DNA of 64,000 nucleotides from Actinomadura pelletieri DSM 43383 (GCF_003634705.1 NZ_RBWU01000006.1:248001-312000), one strand, 5' to 3'; counted from the stretch's first letter, positions 33,676 to 42,637 are shown. A program made the numbers and translations. Notes: generated by a model not told the origin, from the sequence alone.

Positions 33676-35412
33676 ATGACGCGGACCGACCATGCGGACG
33701 GTGACGCCGATCTCGTCGTTCACCACGGACGCGTGCTCGTCCTCGACGAGCACTTCCGCGAGGCGGAGGCCGTCGCGATCCGCGACGGCCGTGTCCTCGC
33801 CGTCGGAACGGCCCGCGACATGCTCCGGCACACGGGACGCGGCACGGACGTGATCGACGCGGGCGGCGGCACGGTCCTCCCCGGCATCAACGACGGCCAT
33901 CTGCACCTCAACGCGCACGGGCTGAGCGTTCCGCCGTTCACCATCGACGTCGACCGGGCCACGATCGGAGAACTCGTCGCCGAGGTGCGCGCCGCCGTGG
34001 ACGCCGCGCGGGCGCCGGACGCGTGGATCCGGGGCCGGGGTTGGCAGGAGCTACGCCTGCCACGTGCCCCGGTCGCCGCCGACCTCGACCCGGTCTCGGG
34101 AGACCGCCCGGTGGTCCTGGACGACTTCTCCGGGCACGCCGTCACCGTGAACTCGGCCGTGTTGCGGAGGGCGGGCATCACGCGCGAGACCGTCCCGCCG
34201 TCCGGTGGCGTCATCGACAAGGACGCGGACGGCGAGCCCACGGGCGTCCTGCGCGAGACCGCGCAGGATCTGGTTCGTCGTGTCGTCCCGTCCTTCACCC
34301 GCGAGGAACGTTCCCGGGCCGTCGACGCCGCGGTGCGGATCCTGCACTCCCGAGGCGTCACGAGCGCCACCGAACCCGGCATCGACCTGGCGACCCTCGC
34401 GCTCTACGCGGAGAAGGCACGTGCCGCCGACCTGCCCCTACGCCTCACCGCCCTGCTGAGCGCCGGCACCGGACCACGCTCGCTCCGCGACGTCCTCGCC
34501 GGCTACGAGCCCCCGCACGGGGTCGACCCGCGGACGCTCCGCGTCGCCGGGGTGAAGGTCTTCGCCGATGGGATCCCTCGCTTCAGGACCGCCTGGATGA
34601 ACAGGCCGTACCTCGACGGCCAGAACGGCGCTCTCACCATCGACGGGGCATCGCCCGAAGAGCAGATCGCCAACCTCCGCGAGATGGTCGAGATCGCGGC
34701 GCGGGCCGGGCTTCAGGTCGGGACGCATTCCTGCGGCGACGCCACGACCGACGCGGTCGTCGCCGCCTATGCCAGGGCGGGCGACCACCACGCGCTCCCG
34801 GTGGACCCGCGCCACTACGTCATTCACTGCAACTTCCCGTCCGCCCGGACGCTGTGGACGATGGCGCGCCACGGCATCGGCGCCAACATGAACGCGGAAC
34901 TGCTCCACCTCCAGGGGCGCGTCCTCGAATCGATCATCGGGTCCGACCTGGCGGAGTACCAGTGGCCCTACCGCAGCGCGCTGGCGGCCGGGGTCAACGT
35001 GACCTCCGGCTCGGACGCGCCCGTGGTCGCTCCGCACTGGCTCCGCGGCGTCATGACGGCCATGCTCCGCGAAGGAGCCGACGGGAGCGTCGCCGGAGAG
35101 GCCGAGCGCGTCACGCTGCCGGAGGCGTTGGCCACCTACACCCGGACGGTCGCATGGCAGGACCACGCGGAGCACTGGAAGGGCACCCTCGAACCGGGAA
35201 AGGTCGCCGACCTCTGCATCGTCGACGGCGACCTCCTCGACACGGCCCCACGTGACCTCCCCGACCTTCGGGTGACCACGACGCTGGTCGGCGGACGCGT
35301 GGTCTACGAACGGGAGAGCACCTTGGCGTTCGCCGCGACCGGCGTGAACGGGCACGCCTGCGATGGCGGCGAGAAATGCTGTTGCCGGGTTTCCGAAGAG
35401 ATTCTCCGGTAA
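33676..35412 (+). CDS. YtcJ/AepA-type amidohydrolase
   Basis: A 578-residue metal-dependent hydrolase of the amidohydrolase 3 family. ATG 33676 has GGAGGAGAAGG upstream; the frame is open further upstream without coding signs. The family metal motif is INDGHLHLN, with later ligand regions VGTHSCGD, YVIHCN and TSGSDAPVVAPH. Proteins of this kind hydrolyse amides or carbamates, mostly of unknown substrate. An odd feature is the C-terminal tail GHACDGGEKCCCR, a Cys cluster not typical of the family that could bind metal. A stem-loop follows the stop. Confidence 0.87.
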   Translation: MTRTDHADGDADLVVHHGRVLVLDEHFREAEAVAIRDGRVLAVGTARDMLRHTGRGTDVIDAGGGTVLPGINDGHLHLNAHGLSVPPFTIDVDRATIGELVAEVRAAVDAARAPDAWIRGRGWQELRLPRAPVAADLDPVSGDRPVVLDDFSGHAVTVNSAVLRRAGITRETVPPSGGVIDKDADGEPTGVLRETAQDLVRRVVPSFTREERSRAVDAAVRILHSRGVTSATEPGIDLATLALYAEKARAADLPLRLTALLSAGTGPRSLRDVLAGYEPPHGVDPRTLRVAGVKVFADGIPRFRTAWMNRPYLDGQNGALTIDGASPEEQIANLREMVEIAARAGLQVGTHSCGDATTDAVVAAYARAGDHHALPVDPRHYVIHCNFPSARTLWTMARHGIGANMNAELLHLQGRVLESIIGSDLAEYQWPYRSALAAGVNVTSGSDAPVVAPHWLRGVMTAMLREGADGSVAGEAERVTLPEALATYTRTVAWQDHAEHWKGTLEPGKVADLCIVDGDLLDTAPRDLPDLRVTTTLVGGRVVYERESTLAFAATGVNGHACDGGEKCCCRVSEEILR

Positions 35413-35431
35413 CGGGCAGGGGCGCCGTTGA

Positions 35432-35460
35432 GCCGGGGAGGCGACCGAGACCTCCCCGGC
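35432..35460 (+). terminator. Terminator-like stem-loop after the amidohydrolase gene
   Basis: A perfect 10-bp stem (35432-35441 with 35451-35460) with a 9-nt loop begins 19 nt after the stop codon. It probably ends the amidohydrolase transcript and separates it from the following eCIS region. Confidence 0.7.
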
Positions 35461-35575
35461 GTTCCGCGAGACCACCCTATGCCCACGATCATGGGATAGC
35501 GGTTACCGGACATCCGTGGCCATCGCGTGCCTCCGCGCCGGACAGGGCCTGAACTGCGTGATCGCCGGTCGCGTA

Positions 35576-35649
35576 TAGGAGGCTGTACCGCGGTTGGGCA
35601 GCCTACGGGGCTTAGGAGGCTGTACCGCGGTTGGGCAGCCTACGGGGCT
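35576..35649. repeat. Two perfect head-to-tail copies of a 37-bp unit, each with a hairpin
   Basis: The 37-bp unit at 35576-35612 is repeated without change at 35613-35649. Each copy contains AGGCTG-N13-CAGCCT (35580-35585/35599-35604 and 35617-35622/35636-35641), so each could fold into a stem-loop or bind a dimeric regulator. The rest of the 432-bp gap 35413-35844 shows no supported gene. The repeats lie about 200 bp before the first gene of the eCIS-linked operon. Confidence 0.85.
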
Positions 35650-35844
35650 GCGGTGGAGAACGGGGTTCGCGAGGCTGATCCCCATGAAGTCGACGTGTGA
35701 ACGCGGCGGCCCGCGGGGCCGTCGCGCGGGGGGCGCCGGGCGAACCGGGGGCCGGGGCGTCGGGGTGGACGCCGTCGAGGGTGAGCGGTGGTCGGCCATG
35801 GAAGCGAACGCGGGCGTTCCGGCGGCTCGGGGGTCGAGCGGGGC

Positions 35845-37383
35845 ATGAGGGACGCGTTGCCGGGCCCATGGTCGAGGGCCGGTGCGGTGTGCGGCGTGCT
35901 GGCCGTGGCGTTCGCGGTGGTGGGTTTCCCGGGCGGCGCCGTCCGGGCCGACGCGCGGGCCGACACGACGTGCCGCGACGATGACGGCTGGTGGTGCCTG
36001 TACGGGAAACCGGACCTGAAGGACGGCGGCGGGCTCATCGCCACCAACAACCCTGACACCGACCTTAAGATGGACGAGAACTGGTCCTTCTTCAACGACG
36101 CGACCCGCTCGGCGAGCAACCGGACCAGCAGCTTCGTCGGGCTGTACGACGATATCGAGTTCCGGGGGATGATGGCGTGCCTGCCGCCCGGGACGTGGGT
36201 GGGAGGGCTTCGCGCGGGTGTCAGTTCCCTGCGCATCCACCCCGGCCGCGACGAGGCGTGCACCGGTCCCCGAAGCGGGGCGTTGCCCCGGCCGGTGAGG
36301 TTCGACCCGGAGACCGAACCGACACCGGAGGGCGACGAGGAGACCGGAGAACGTGAGGCTCCGAAGTCCCCGTCGGGGAAACCCAAGCCCACCAAGAAGC
36401 CCGTCAAGCCGAGCGCGTCACCGAAGCTCGACCTGCCGCCCATGGTCGCCCCGTCGTCGCTGCTGCCCCAAGCGCCGCCCCTCGCCGTGCCCAGGGCCGC
36501 CGCCGAGAAGGACGACGGTGTCCCGCCGGCGCTCGCGATCGCCGTGGTGGCGTTCCTGGCGCTCGCCGGGCTCGGGATCGGCGGATGGTTGTTCGGCCTG
36601 CGGCGTTACGGCGCCGGGCCGGTGCCCCGGACCGCCACCGACCCGGGCGCGATCTTCCGCGTCCACCACGCGCTGCTGTGCATGGCGGACTGGTGCGAAC
36701 AGGACGGACGTGATGTACCGCGGGTACGCGCCGTGACCATCGACGCCACCGAGGTGACCCTGCATCTTGCGGCCTCCGACGTGGAGGCTCCCGGGCCGTG
36801 GCGGGTCGCTCCCGGAGGGAGGACCTGGCACCTGTTCGTCTCCGACATCGACGGGCTCACCACCGGCACCGACCGGCTCGCGCCGTATCCGCTGCTGGTG
36901 CCGGTGCGTCCCGGCATGTGGCTGAACCTGGCGGCGTTCCCGGGGCCGGTCGCGCTGACGGGCCATCGGAAGGCCGCCCGCGGCGCCGCGGTGACGCTGG
37001 CGCGGCGGCTGCGGGAGAGCCCGTGGCGGGAGGGGGTCCGCGTCCGGACGGTGGGCTTCCCGCCGGAGGCGTCGGTCGAGGCGGAGGCGGGGACCGAACT
37101 CGCCCGGGTCGTGTTCATCAACGACGGCATGCAGGTTCCCGGCAAGATCCCGCCCGGTTCGGCGGTCGTCGCCGTCGGCCTGCCGGACGGCGCCGGAACG
37201 GTGTGGCGCGTCCGGTTCGGCGGCTCCGTCGTGCCGCCGGCCGAGGTGTTCGGGAAGAGCCCGGACCGGACTCCGGTCGGTGTCGGCAGCAAAGGCTCCA
37301 GCTCAAGCTCGGCCGGGACGGGCTCGGACGACTCGGGCTCGGACGGCTCGGCTTCGGACGGTACCGGTGGAGGGGACGGATGA
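35845..37383 (+). CDS. Membrane protein with secreted peptidase inhibitor I36-like domain and cytoplasmic C-terminal domain
   Basis: A 512-residue bitopic protein. ATG 35845 gives a signal sequence (about 10-36). The exported part begins with an inhibitor I36/beta-gamma-crystallin-like domain (CRDDDGWWCLYG, then DENWSFFNDATRS, GLYDDIEF). A Glu/Pro/Lys-rich linker follows, one membrane helix lies at about 229-252, and an unrecognised domain of about 200 residues (SDIDGLTTGTDRLAPYPLL) sits inside the cell, ending in a Ser/Asp/Gly tail. It resembles a signalling architecture that senses outside and reports inside. The stop overlaps the LuxR-type regulator start, which supports a sensory link. 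Confidence 0.68.
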   Translation: MRDALPGPWSRAGAVCGVLAVAFAVVGFPGGAVRADARADTTCRDDDGWWCLYGKPDLKDGGGLIATNNPDTDLKMDENWSFFNDATRSASNRTSSFVGLYDDIEFRGMMACLPPGTWVGGLRAGVSSLRIHPGRDEACTGPRSGALPRPVRFDPETEPTPEGDEETGEREAPKSPSGKPKPTKKPVKPSASPKLDLPPMVAPSSLLPQAPPLAVPRAAAEKDDGVPPALAIAVVAFLALAGLGIGGWLFGLRRYGAGPVPRTATDPGAIFRVHHALLCMADWCEQDGRDVPRVRAVTIDATEVTLHLAASDVEAPGPWRVAPGGRTWHLFVSDIDGLTTGTDRLAPYPLLVPVRPGMWLNLAAFPGPVALTGHRKAARGAAVTLARRLRESPWREGVRVRTVGFPPEASVEAEAGTELARVVFINDGMQVPGKIPPGSAVVAVGLPDGAGTVWRVRFGGSVVPPAEVFGKSPDRTPVGVGSKGSSSSSAGTGSDDSGSDGSASDGTGGGDG

Positions 37384-37997
37384 CGATGGAGACGATTCCC
37401 GTGGCGGTCCACGCGCCCGACCCCATCACCTACGAGGGAGTGGTCGGCGGGCTGCGCCGCCGCCCCGAGCTGACCCTGGTCGCCGAGGCCGACGCCGTCG
37501 TCGCCGTTGTCGTCGCCGAGGCCGTGGACGACCAGGTCAAGGGGGTCCTGCGGCGGTTCTCGCGGTCGATCGGCGCCCGTCCGGTGCTGATCGTCAGCGA
37601 TCTGAAGGAGGCGCACCTACTGGAGATCGTGGAGTGCGGCGTCGTCGCGGTGCTGTGGCGGCGTGAGGCCGGGCCCGACGGCATCGCCCGCGCCATCGTC
37701 GCGGTGGCGGGCGGTGACGGCAGCCTGCCCCCGGACCTCCAGGGCCGCCTGCTCAAGCAGGTCGCCCGGATCCAGCGCCGCATGGACGCCCAGGGGCTCA
37801 CCGCCACCGGACTCGCCGAACGGGAACGCGAGGTGCTCTGCCTCATCGCGGATGGCCTGGACACGTCCGAGATAGCGGGGAAGCTCGCCTATTCGGAACG
37901 GACCGTCAAGAACGTCCTGCACGGCCTGATGACCCGTTTCCAGCTGCGGAACCGGGCCCACGCGGTCGCCTACGCCCTCCGCGAGGGTTACATCTGA
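37380..37997 (+). CDS. LuxR-type response regulator with degenerate receiver
   Basis: A 205-residue regulator. The C-terminal helix-turn-helix (about 140-203) is a clear NarL/LuxR domain (TGLAEREREVLCLIADGLDT, then YSERTVKNVLHGLMTRF). The N-terminal part has receiver-like strands, but the phospho-acceptor position is lost: the strand reads ADAVVAVVVAEAVDD without a clear acidic site, so phosphorylation is doubtful. ATG 37380 overlaps the membrane-protein stop; ATG 37386 is an alternative. Its own stop overlaps the DUF4255 gene by one base, making it part of the eCIS operon that it may control. Confidence 0.85.
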   Translation: MTMETIPVAVHAPDPITYEGVVGGLRRRPELTLVAEADAVVAVVVAEAVDDQVKGVLRRFSRSIGARPVLIVSDLKEAHLLEIVECGVVAVLWRREAGPDGIARAIVAVAGGDGSLPPDLQGRLLKQVARIQRRMDAQGLTATGLAEREREVLCLIADGLDTSEIAGKLAYSERTVKNVLHGLMTRFQLRNRAHAVAYALREGYI

Positions 37998-38611
37998 TGT
38001 TCCACGAGGTCGACGAGGCGCTGCGGAAGCTGGTGACGACCCGCGCGTTGGGCGGCGGTGACGTGCGCCTGGTCTTCGACGCGCCGACCCGTGACTGGGC
38101 GGCGCAGCGCAACACCCCCACCGTCAACGCCTACCTCTACGACATCCGCGAGGACGTGGCGCGCCGGGAGCACGGGCCGGTCCGCGTGCGGGAGGAGAAC
38201 GGCCGGGTGACCCGCTACCGGCAGCCGCCCCGCCTCTACCGGCTCTCCTACCTGATCACCGCGTGGACGAAACGGCCCGAGGACGAGCACCGGCTGCTGT
38301 CGGCGGTGCTGGGCTGCCTGCTGCGGCATGACACGCTGCCCGCCGACATGGTGCCGCCCGGCGGCCTGCTGGCCACGGCCGGCATGTCCATCCCGATCTT
38401 CGCGGCCGTTCCGCCGATGGACCCACGGTCGATCAGCGACCTGTGGTCGGCGCTCGGCGGTGAACTGAAACCGTCGCTGGACCTCGTGGTCGTCGCGCCG
38501 TTCCCGGCGTCGCCGCAGATCCCCGCGGGACCGCCCGTCACCGAGCTGGAGGTGACGGTGCGCGACGGCGGGCACGGGGTGTCGGAGACCCGGCGGAAGT
38601 CACTGGCGTGA
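37997..38611 (+). CDS. cis16: DUF4255 (Pvc16_N) eCIS cap/sheath-terminator protein
   Basis: A 204-residue protein with the Pvc16_N/DUF4255 domain that closes the distal end of the tube-sheath in eCIS and related particles. Typical features are FHEVDEALRKLV at the N-terminus, VNAYLYDIREDV, RLYRLSYLITAWTKRPEDEH and the LELTV-like strand near the end. It starts at ATG 37997 and its stop overlaps the GTG of the AAA ATPase gene. The pair 16-15 is the standard eCIS order. The symbol follows the Streptomyces CIS naming by similarity. Confidence 0.88.
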   Translation: MFHEVDEALRKLVTTRALGGGDVRLVFDAPTRDWAAQRNTPTVNAYLYDIREDVARREHGPVRVREENGRVTRYRQPPRLYRLSYLITAWTKRPEDEHRLLSAVLGCLLRHDTLPADMVPPGGLLATAGMSIPIFAAVPPMDPRSISDLWSALGGELKPSLDLVVVAPFPASPQIPAGPPVTELEVTVRDGGHGVSETRRKSLA

Positions 38612-40599
38612 CCGACTCGACCGGCTACCTGCTGGCCCGGGTCGAGGCGCTCCGCACCCGCGTCCGGCTGCTGGTCGAGGCGCGGTCGGGCGCCGACCCG
38701 TCCGCCGCCGACCCGTTCCGCGGCCTGCACGTGACGCCGGAGACGGCACTGCGGCTGGCCGCGGGACCGGGCGCCGGACCGTCCCGCGACGGGGAGTACG
38801 AACGGGCCGTCGAGGAGCTCGCGGAGACCGCGGGCACCGGGAGCCGCCTGCACCGGCTCGCCGGGGCGTTCGGCCTCACCGAGCTCGACCTGGAGATCCT
38901 GCTCGTCGCGCTCGCGCCCGACGTGGACCGCACGTTCGAGCCGCTGTACGGCTACCTCAACGACGACGTGAGCCGCCGCCGCGCCTCCGTCGGCCTCGCC
39001 CTGGACCTGTGCGGCACGGCCGTGGCCTCCGCGCGGGCGCGGGCCCGGTTCGCGGTGGGCGCTCCGCTGATCGCCGGTCGTCTCGTCGTCGTGCAGGACG
39101 GGGACCGTCCGTTCCTGAGCCGCGCGCTCCAGGTCCCCGACCGGGTCGCCGCGTTCCTCCTCGGCGACGACACGCCGGACGGCGAACTGGCCGGCGTGGT
39201 CCGGCCGGCCGACGCCGATGCCGCCGCCGCGGACCCCACGGGACTCGCGGGGCTCGCGGCCCGGCTGCGGGCCGACCATCCGCCGCTGGTCTACCTGCAC
39301 GAGGCCCGTCCCGGCTCGGGCGTCGCGGCGGCACGGTCCGCCGCGGCGTCCGCCGGGCTGCCCGTGCTGGTCGCCGACCCGGCCCGGCTGGACGCGGCGC
39401 TGGTCCCGGCCGTGCTGCGCGAGGCCACGATGCGGGGCGCCGCCGTGGTGGCCGGGCCGCTGCCGGACGGCGCCCTGGTGCGGGCCTTCGCGGAGGCGTC
39501 CGCACGGGTGCCGGTGCTGCTGGCGGGGCCGCAGCCGTTCGACCCCGGGTGGACCGAGACGCAACCCCTGGTCCTGGACGCTCCGGCGTGGGAGCACGCC
39601 GCCGGCGCGTGGCACGCGGAACTGCCGGGCGAACTCGGCTTCGACCTGGACGAGGCCACCGCCACCTACCGCTTCACCACCGACCAGATCCGCCGCGCGG
39701 TGCGCTCGGCACGCGACTACGCCGCACTCGACGGCGCGCCCCTGGCGGCCGCGCACCTGCACCGCGGTGCGCGGCTGCAGAACTCCGGGGGCCTGCACAA
39801 GCACGCCGAACGGATCGTGCCGGCGGTCGGCTGGGACGACCTGGTGCTGCCCGACGAACCCGCGGGGCAGCTCCGCGAACTCGTCCAGCGGGCCCGCCAC
39901 CGCGACCTGGTGCTCGGGGAGTGGCGGCTGCGCAGCGGCGGCGGCCGGGGCCGCGGCGTGGTGGCGCTGTTCGCCGGGGAGTCCGGCACCGGCAAGACCA
40001 TGTCCGCGGAGGTGCTCGCCGCCGAGACCGGCCTGGACCTGTACGTCGTTCAGCTCCCGGCCGTGGTCGACAAGTACGTCGGCGAGACCGAGAAGAACCT
40101 GGAGCGGATCTTCACCGAGGCGGACCGGATGGACGCCGTGCTGCTCTTCGACGAGGCCGACGCGGTGTTCGGCAAACGCTCCGATGTCAAGGACGCCCGG
40201 GACAGGTACGCCAACCTGGAGAGCGCCTATCTGCTGCAGCGGCTGGAGTCGTTCGGCGGGATCGCGGTGCTCACCACGAATCTGCGCGCCAACATCGACG
40301 ACGCCTTCACCCGGCGCCTGGACCTGGTCATCGACTTCCCGTTCCCCGACGCGGCACAGCGCCGGGCGCTGTGGGAGCACTGCCTGGCCCCGCCGGTCCC
40401 CGTCGCCGACGACGTCGACCTCGACAGGTGCGCGCGGGAGTTCGAACTGGCGGGCGGCGCGATCCGCGGCGCGGCCGTCACCGCGGGCTACCTCGCGGCC
40501 GCCGCCGACCGTCCGGTCGCCATGGAGGACCTGCTGGCCGGCGCGCGCCGCGAGTACCGCAAACTGGGCCGCCTGCTGCCCGGCGACATCCCCACCTGA
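38608..40599 (+). CDS. cis15: AAA+ ATPase of the contractile injection system (Pvc15/Cis15-like)
   Basis: A 663-residue protein: an N-terminal helical region and degenerate ATPase-like domain (about 1-400), then an active AAA+ module with Walker A GESGTGKT (about 458-465), Walker B LLFDEADAVFG (Asp515, Glu516) and a sensor/arginine-finger stretch NIDDAFTRRLD. Pvc15-type ATPases remodel or load cargo in eCIS. GTG 38608 overlaps the cis16 stop. After this gene the eCIS locus is interrupted by about 6 kb of unrelated genes before structural genes resume near 46.8 kb. Confidence 0.9.
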   Translation: MTDSTGYLLARVEALRTRVRLLVEARSGADPSAADPFRGLHVTPETALRLAAGPGAGPSRDGEYERAVEELAETAGTGSRLHRLAGAFGLTELDLEILLVALAPDVDRTFEPLYGYLNDDVSRRRASVGLALDLCGTAVASARARARFAVGAPLIAGRLVVVQDGDRPFLSRALQVPDRVAAFLLGDDTPDGELAGVVRPADADAAAADPTGLAGLAARLRADHPPLVYLHEARPGSGVAAARSAAASAGLPVLVADPARLDAALVPAVLREATMRGAAVVAGPLPDGALVRAFAEASARVPVLLAGPQPFDPGWTETQPLVLDAPAWEHAAGAWHAELPGELGFDLDEATATYRFTTDQIRRAVRSARDYAALDGAPLAAAHLHRGARLQNSGGLHKHAERIVPAVGWDDLVLPDEPAGQLRELVQRARHRDLVLGEWRLRSGGGRGRGVVALFAGESGTGKTMSAEVLAAETGLDLYVVQLPAVVDKYVGETEKNLERIFTEADRMDAVLLFDEADAVFGKRSDVKDARDRYANLESAYLLQRLESFGGIAVLTTNLRANIDDAFTRRLDLVIDFPFPDAAQRRALWEHCLAPPVPVADDVDLDRCAREFELAGGAIRGAAVTAGYLAAAADRPVAMEDLLAGARREYRKLGRLLPGDIPT

Positions 40600-40659
40600 T
40601 CCCTACCGTCGGGGCCGCGGCTGCTCGTCGCTACTCGGTGGGCCTGAGGTGCATCGATC

Positions 40660-40770
40660 TTGGGCACCGTGACGAAGACCTGAACACCCTATTAGCGAGG
40701 TCCGAGGGGTGGTCGGTCGTGATGCCTCGTACCGTCGTCTCCATGTACGCGACCTCGCTGCGTCTGGCCG
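40660..40770 (-). pseudogene. Remnant of a DUF5753 regulator C-terminus
   Basis: The minus strand reads RSEVAYMETTVRGITTDHPS and continues DLA before losing frame. The intact regulator at 45370-46179 has RSEIAYIETAIRGITTDNPA and DLSSLAR in the same region. No upstream HTH domain is present here, so this is a gene fragment. It lies at the left edge of the block that interrupts the eCIS locus. Confidence 0.7.
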
Positions 40771-40856
40771 CACGCGGCCAGCCCGGTTTGGGTGGTCGAC
40801 CTTCGGCGGAAAGATGGCGTTGCACGATGCTGCATCGCGGAAGTGTGGAGACGGAC

Positions 40857-41129
40857 ATGCCTCTAGAGTTCATAGGGACCGATCCCGGCAGCGAAGAGGG
40901 CCAGTCGCCGACCGTGTTCATCGACCGCGCCAGGCGTGAGATCGTGATGCAGTCGTGGATCGCAGACGACGAAACCTTAAAGGCGGTCGAGGAACTGTTC
41001 CGGACGGTACCTGGACACGAGACGGTCATCCGCGTGCCTGATCGGATGATCCCCGCCCTCCGCCGAGCCTTGGCCGAATTGGAAGGGGGCGACGGTGTTG
41101 GAGAAGCTTCCCCCGCTGCTGGACCGTGA
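40857..41129 (+). CDS. Small conserved-type hypothetical protein before DUF6879
   Basis: A 90-residue protein with a predicted mixed alpha/beta fold (VFIDRARREIVMQSW, then a helix DETLKAVEELF and VIRVPDRMIPALRRALAEL). ATG 40857 has GTGGAG upstream; ATG 40827 or GTG 40845 are alternatives. Its last 35 bp overlap the DUF6879 gene. Proteins of this size often precede DUF6879 and WhiJ/Scr1-type HTH genes in actinomycetes. No biochemical function is known to me; it probably belongs to that regulatory set. Confidence 0.68.
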   Translation: MPLEFIGTDPGSEEGQSPTVFIDRARREIVMQSWIADDETLKAVEELFRTVPGHETVIRVPDRMIPALRRALAELEGGDGVGEASPAAGP

Positions 41130-41628
41130 GGGGTGGACCGAACTCTTCGGCTCGGCCACCACCACGCTCGACCACCTCGAACTTCGTGACTCCTATGCCG
41201 TGGACACCGAGAGCCCGGCATACCAGCACTGGCGCGAGAACCAGGACAAGCCACGTCCCCCTCGCGAAAGCTACTGGCAGAGTCTCGTCACCGACACCGT
41301 GGGGCGCGGTGTGGTCATTCGACGTCTTCGGGTCGTATCGCTGCCCCCGACCGACTACATCCGGTTCGAGCACGCCGGCACTTGGCAGACCGTCGAAGCC
41401 GGCGAAGACGTGCGCTGGCTGCCACGGGAGGATGCTGCCGGCCTATTCGTGCCATCGAACGATTTCTGGCTGACCGACCGTGAGCGGATCATGTTCAACC
41501 TCTTCGATGGCGACGGACGTCCGAACGGCAGGTTCTTGACGGAGAACATCGACCTCGCCAAGGCCATCAGCGAGGCATTCGACGCGCTGTGGGCATTGGC
41601 TACACCGCACGAGGAATTCGTGCTCTGA
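41095..41628 (+). CDS. DUF6879 family protein
   Basis: A 177-residue protein matching the DUF6879 family that accompanies DUF5753 helix-turn-helix regulators in actinobacteria. Recognisable parts are HLELRDSYAVDTESPAYQHW, VIRRLRVVSLPPTDYIRFEH and NDFWLTDRERIMFNLFDGDG. GTG 41095 is used, with GGAAGGGGG 6-8 nt upstream; TTG 41098 is less likely. It is thought of as a partner or toxin-like component of Scr1-type pairs, but no activity is established from sequence. Confidence 0.85.
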   Translation: MLEKLPPLLDREGWTELFGSATTTLDHLELRDSYAVDTESPAYQHWRENQDKPRPPRESYWQSLVTDTVGRGVVIRRLRVVSLPPTDYIRFEHAGTWQTVEAGEDVRWLPREDAAGLFVPSNDFWLTDRERIMFNLFDGDGRPNGRFLTENIDLAKAISEAFDALWALATPHEEFVL

Positions 41629-41649
41629 TCCACGCCTGTCCCCTCCGCC

Positions 41650-42537
41650 ATGTCGCCCAAGCAGCCCGGTCGCCTCTACCCGCCTCGGCCGCCAGCAGAT
41701 TCGCCTGTCCAGCAAGCCCGCAAAGCACTCGCCGACGATCTACGTGAGCTTCTTAAGCGGTCGGGGTCGTCCGGGGCTGAGCTGGCGCGCCACGCCGGTT
41801 GGGATGTCTCCAAGACTTCGAAGATCCTCACGCTCGTCACCTCTCCGAGCGTGGACGACATCCGCGCCTGGTGCGCGTTCTGCGGAGCACCGGATCGGGC
41901 CGACGACCTCATCCAGAAGATGCTGAACGTCTCCTCGGCGTACGTCGAGTGGCGGCGGCGCGAGAGAGCCGGGTTGCGCAGCGTCCAGGAATCCTACGTC
42001 CCGCTGTGGGAACGTACCGAACGGTTCCGGATCTACGAAACCAGCGTCATCCCTGGAGTCCTTCAGACCGAGGGCTACGTCGCAGCCATGCTGCGGACTG
42101 TCATCGCGTTCAAGAAGCTCCGAAACGATCTCCCCGAAGCCGTCGCCGCACGACTGAAGCGCCAACACGTCATGCGCTCGGGCGCCCGCACCTTCATCGT
42201 CCTCATCGAGGAGGCCGCCCTAAGGGTCGGCTTCGGAGGCTCTGCCGTGATGCGCGAACAGCTCGCCCGCCTGTCCGCCGTCACCGAGTGGCCCAACGTC
42301 CTCCTGGGCATCATTCCCTTCACCGCGGACCGCACCGGCCGTCTCTGGGTACCCAAGTCCTTCTGGATCTACGACACCGAGAGAGTGATCACCGAACTCC
42401 TCACGGCCGAGGTGACCATCACTCAACGGTCCGAAATCGAGATCTATGAGAGTGCCTTCAACACGCTCGCCGAGCTTGCCGTCTACGGCGGTGAAGCCCG
42501 CGCGATCCTCCAGGCGGCTTCCAAGTACTACTCGTGA
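41650..42537 (+). CDS. Scr1/WhiJ-type helix-turn-helix regulator with DUF5753
   Basis: A 295-residue regulator. The N-terminus (about 20-85) is an XRE-like HTH (ALADDLRELLKRSGSSGAEL, then AGWDVSKTSKILT). The rest is DUF5753 (RFRIYETSVIPGVLQTEGY, RLKRQHVM, FIVLIEEAALRVGFGG, WPNVLLGIIPF). Such proteins form regulatory modules with small DUF397/DUF6879 proteins and influence development in Streptomyces. It starts 21 nt after the DUF6879 stop, in one transcription unit with it, and is followed by the radical SAM gene 128 bp downstream. Confidence 0.9.
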   Translation: MSPKQPGRLYPPRPPADSPVQQARKALADDLRELLKRSGSSGAELARHAGWDVSKTSKILTLVTSPSVDDIRAWCAFCGAPDRADDLIQKMLNVSSAYVEWRRRERAGLRSVQESYVPLWERTERFRIYETSVIPGVLQTEGYVAAMLRTVIAFKKLRNDLPEAVAARLKRQHVMRSGARTFIVLIEEAALRVGFGGSAVMREQLARLSAVTEWPNVLLGIIPFTADRTGRLWVPKSFWIYDTERVITELLTAEVTITQRSEIEIYESAFNTLAELAVYGGEARAILQAASKYYS

Positions 42538-42637
42538 AACAGAAACTGCTGCAAGGTTCTGCACGATCGTGGTCCGTCTGGGCTGCCCTGCGTCAGGGTC
42601 GAGTCAGGTTACACGACTCTTCCTCAACGCCCGATCC

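Noticed and set aside
35576..35649. Possible CRISPR array
   Set aside because: Two head-to-tail copies without spacers and no cas genes; it is a tandem duplication.
35594..35848. 84-codon plus-strand frame across the 37-bp repeats
   Set aside because: It includes repeat DNA, is Gly/Arg-rich and overlaps the signal-sequence start of the real gene.
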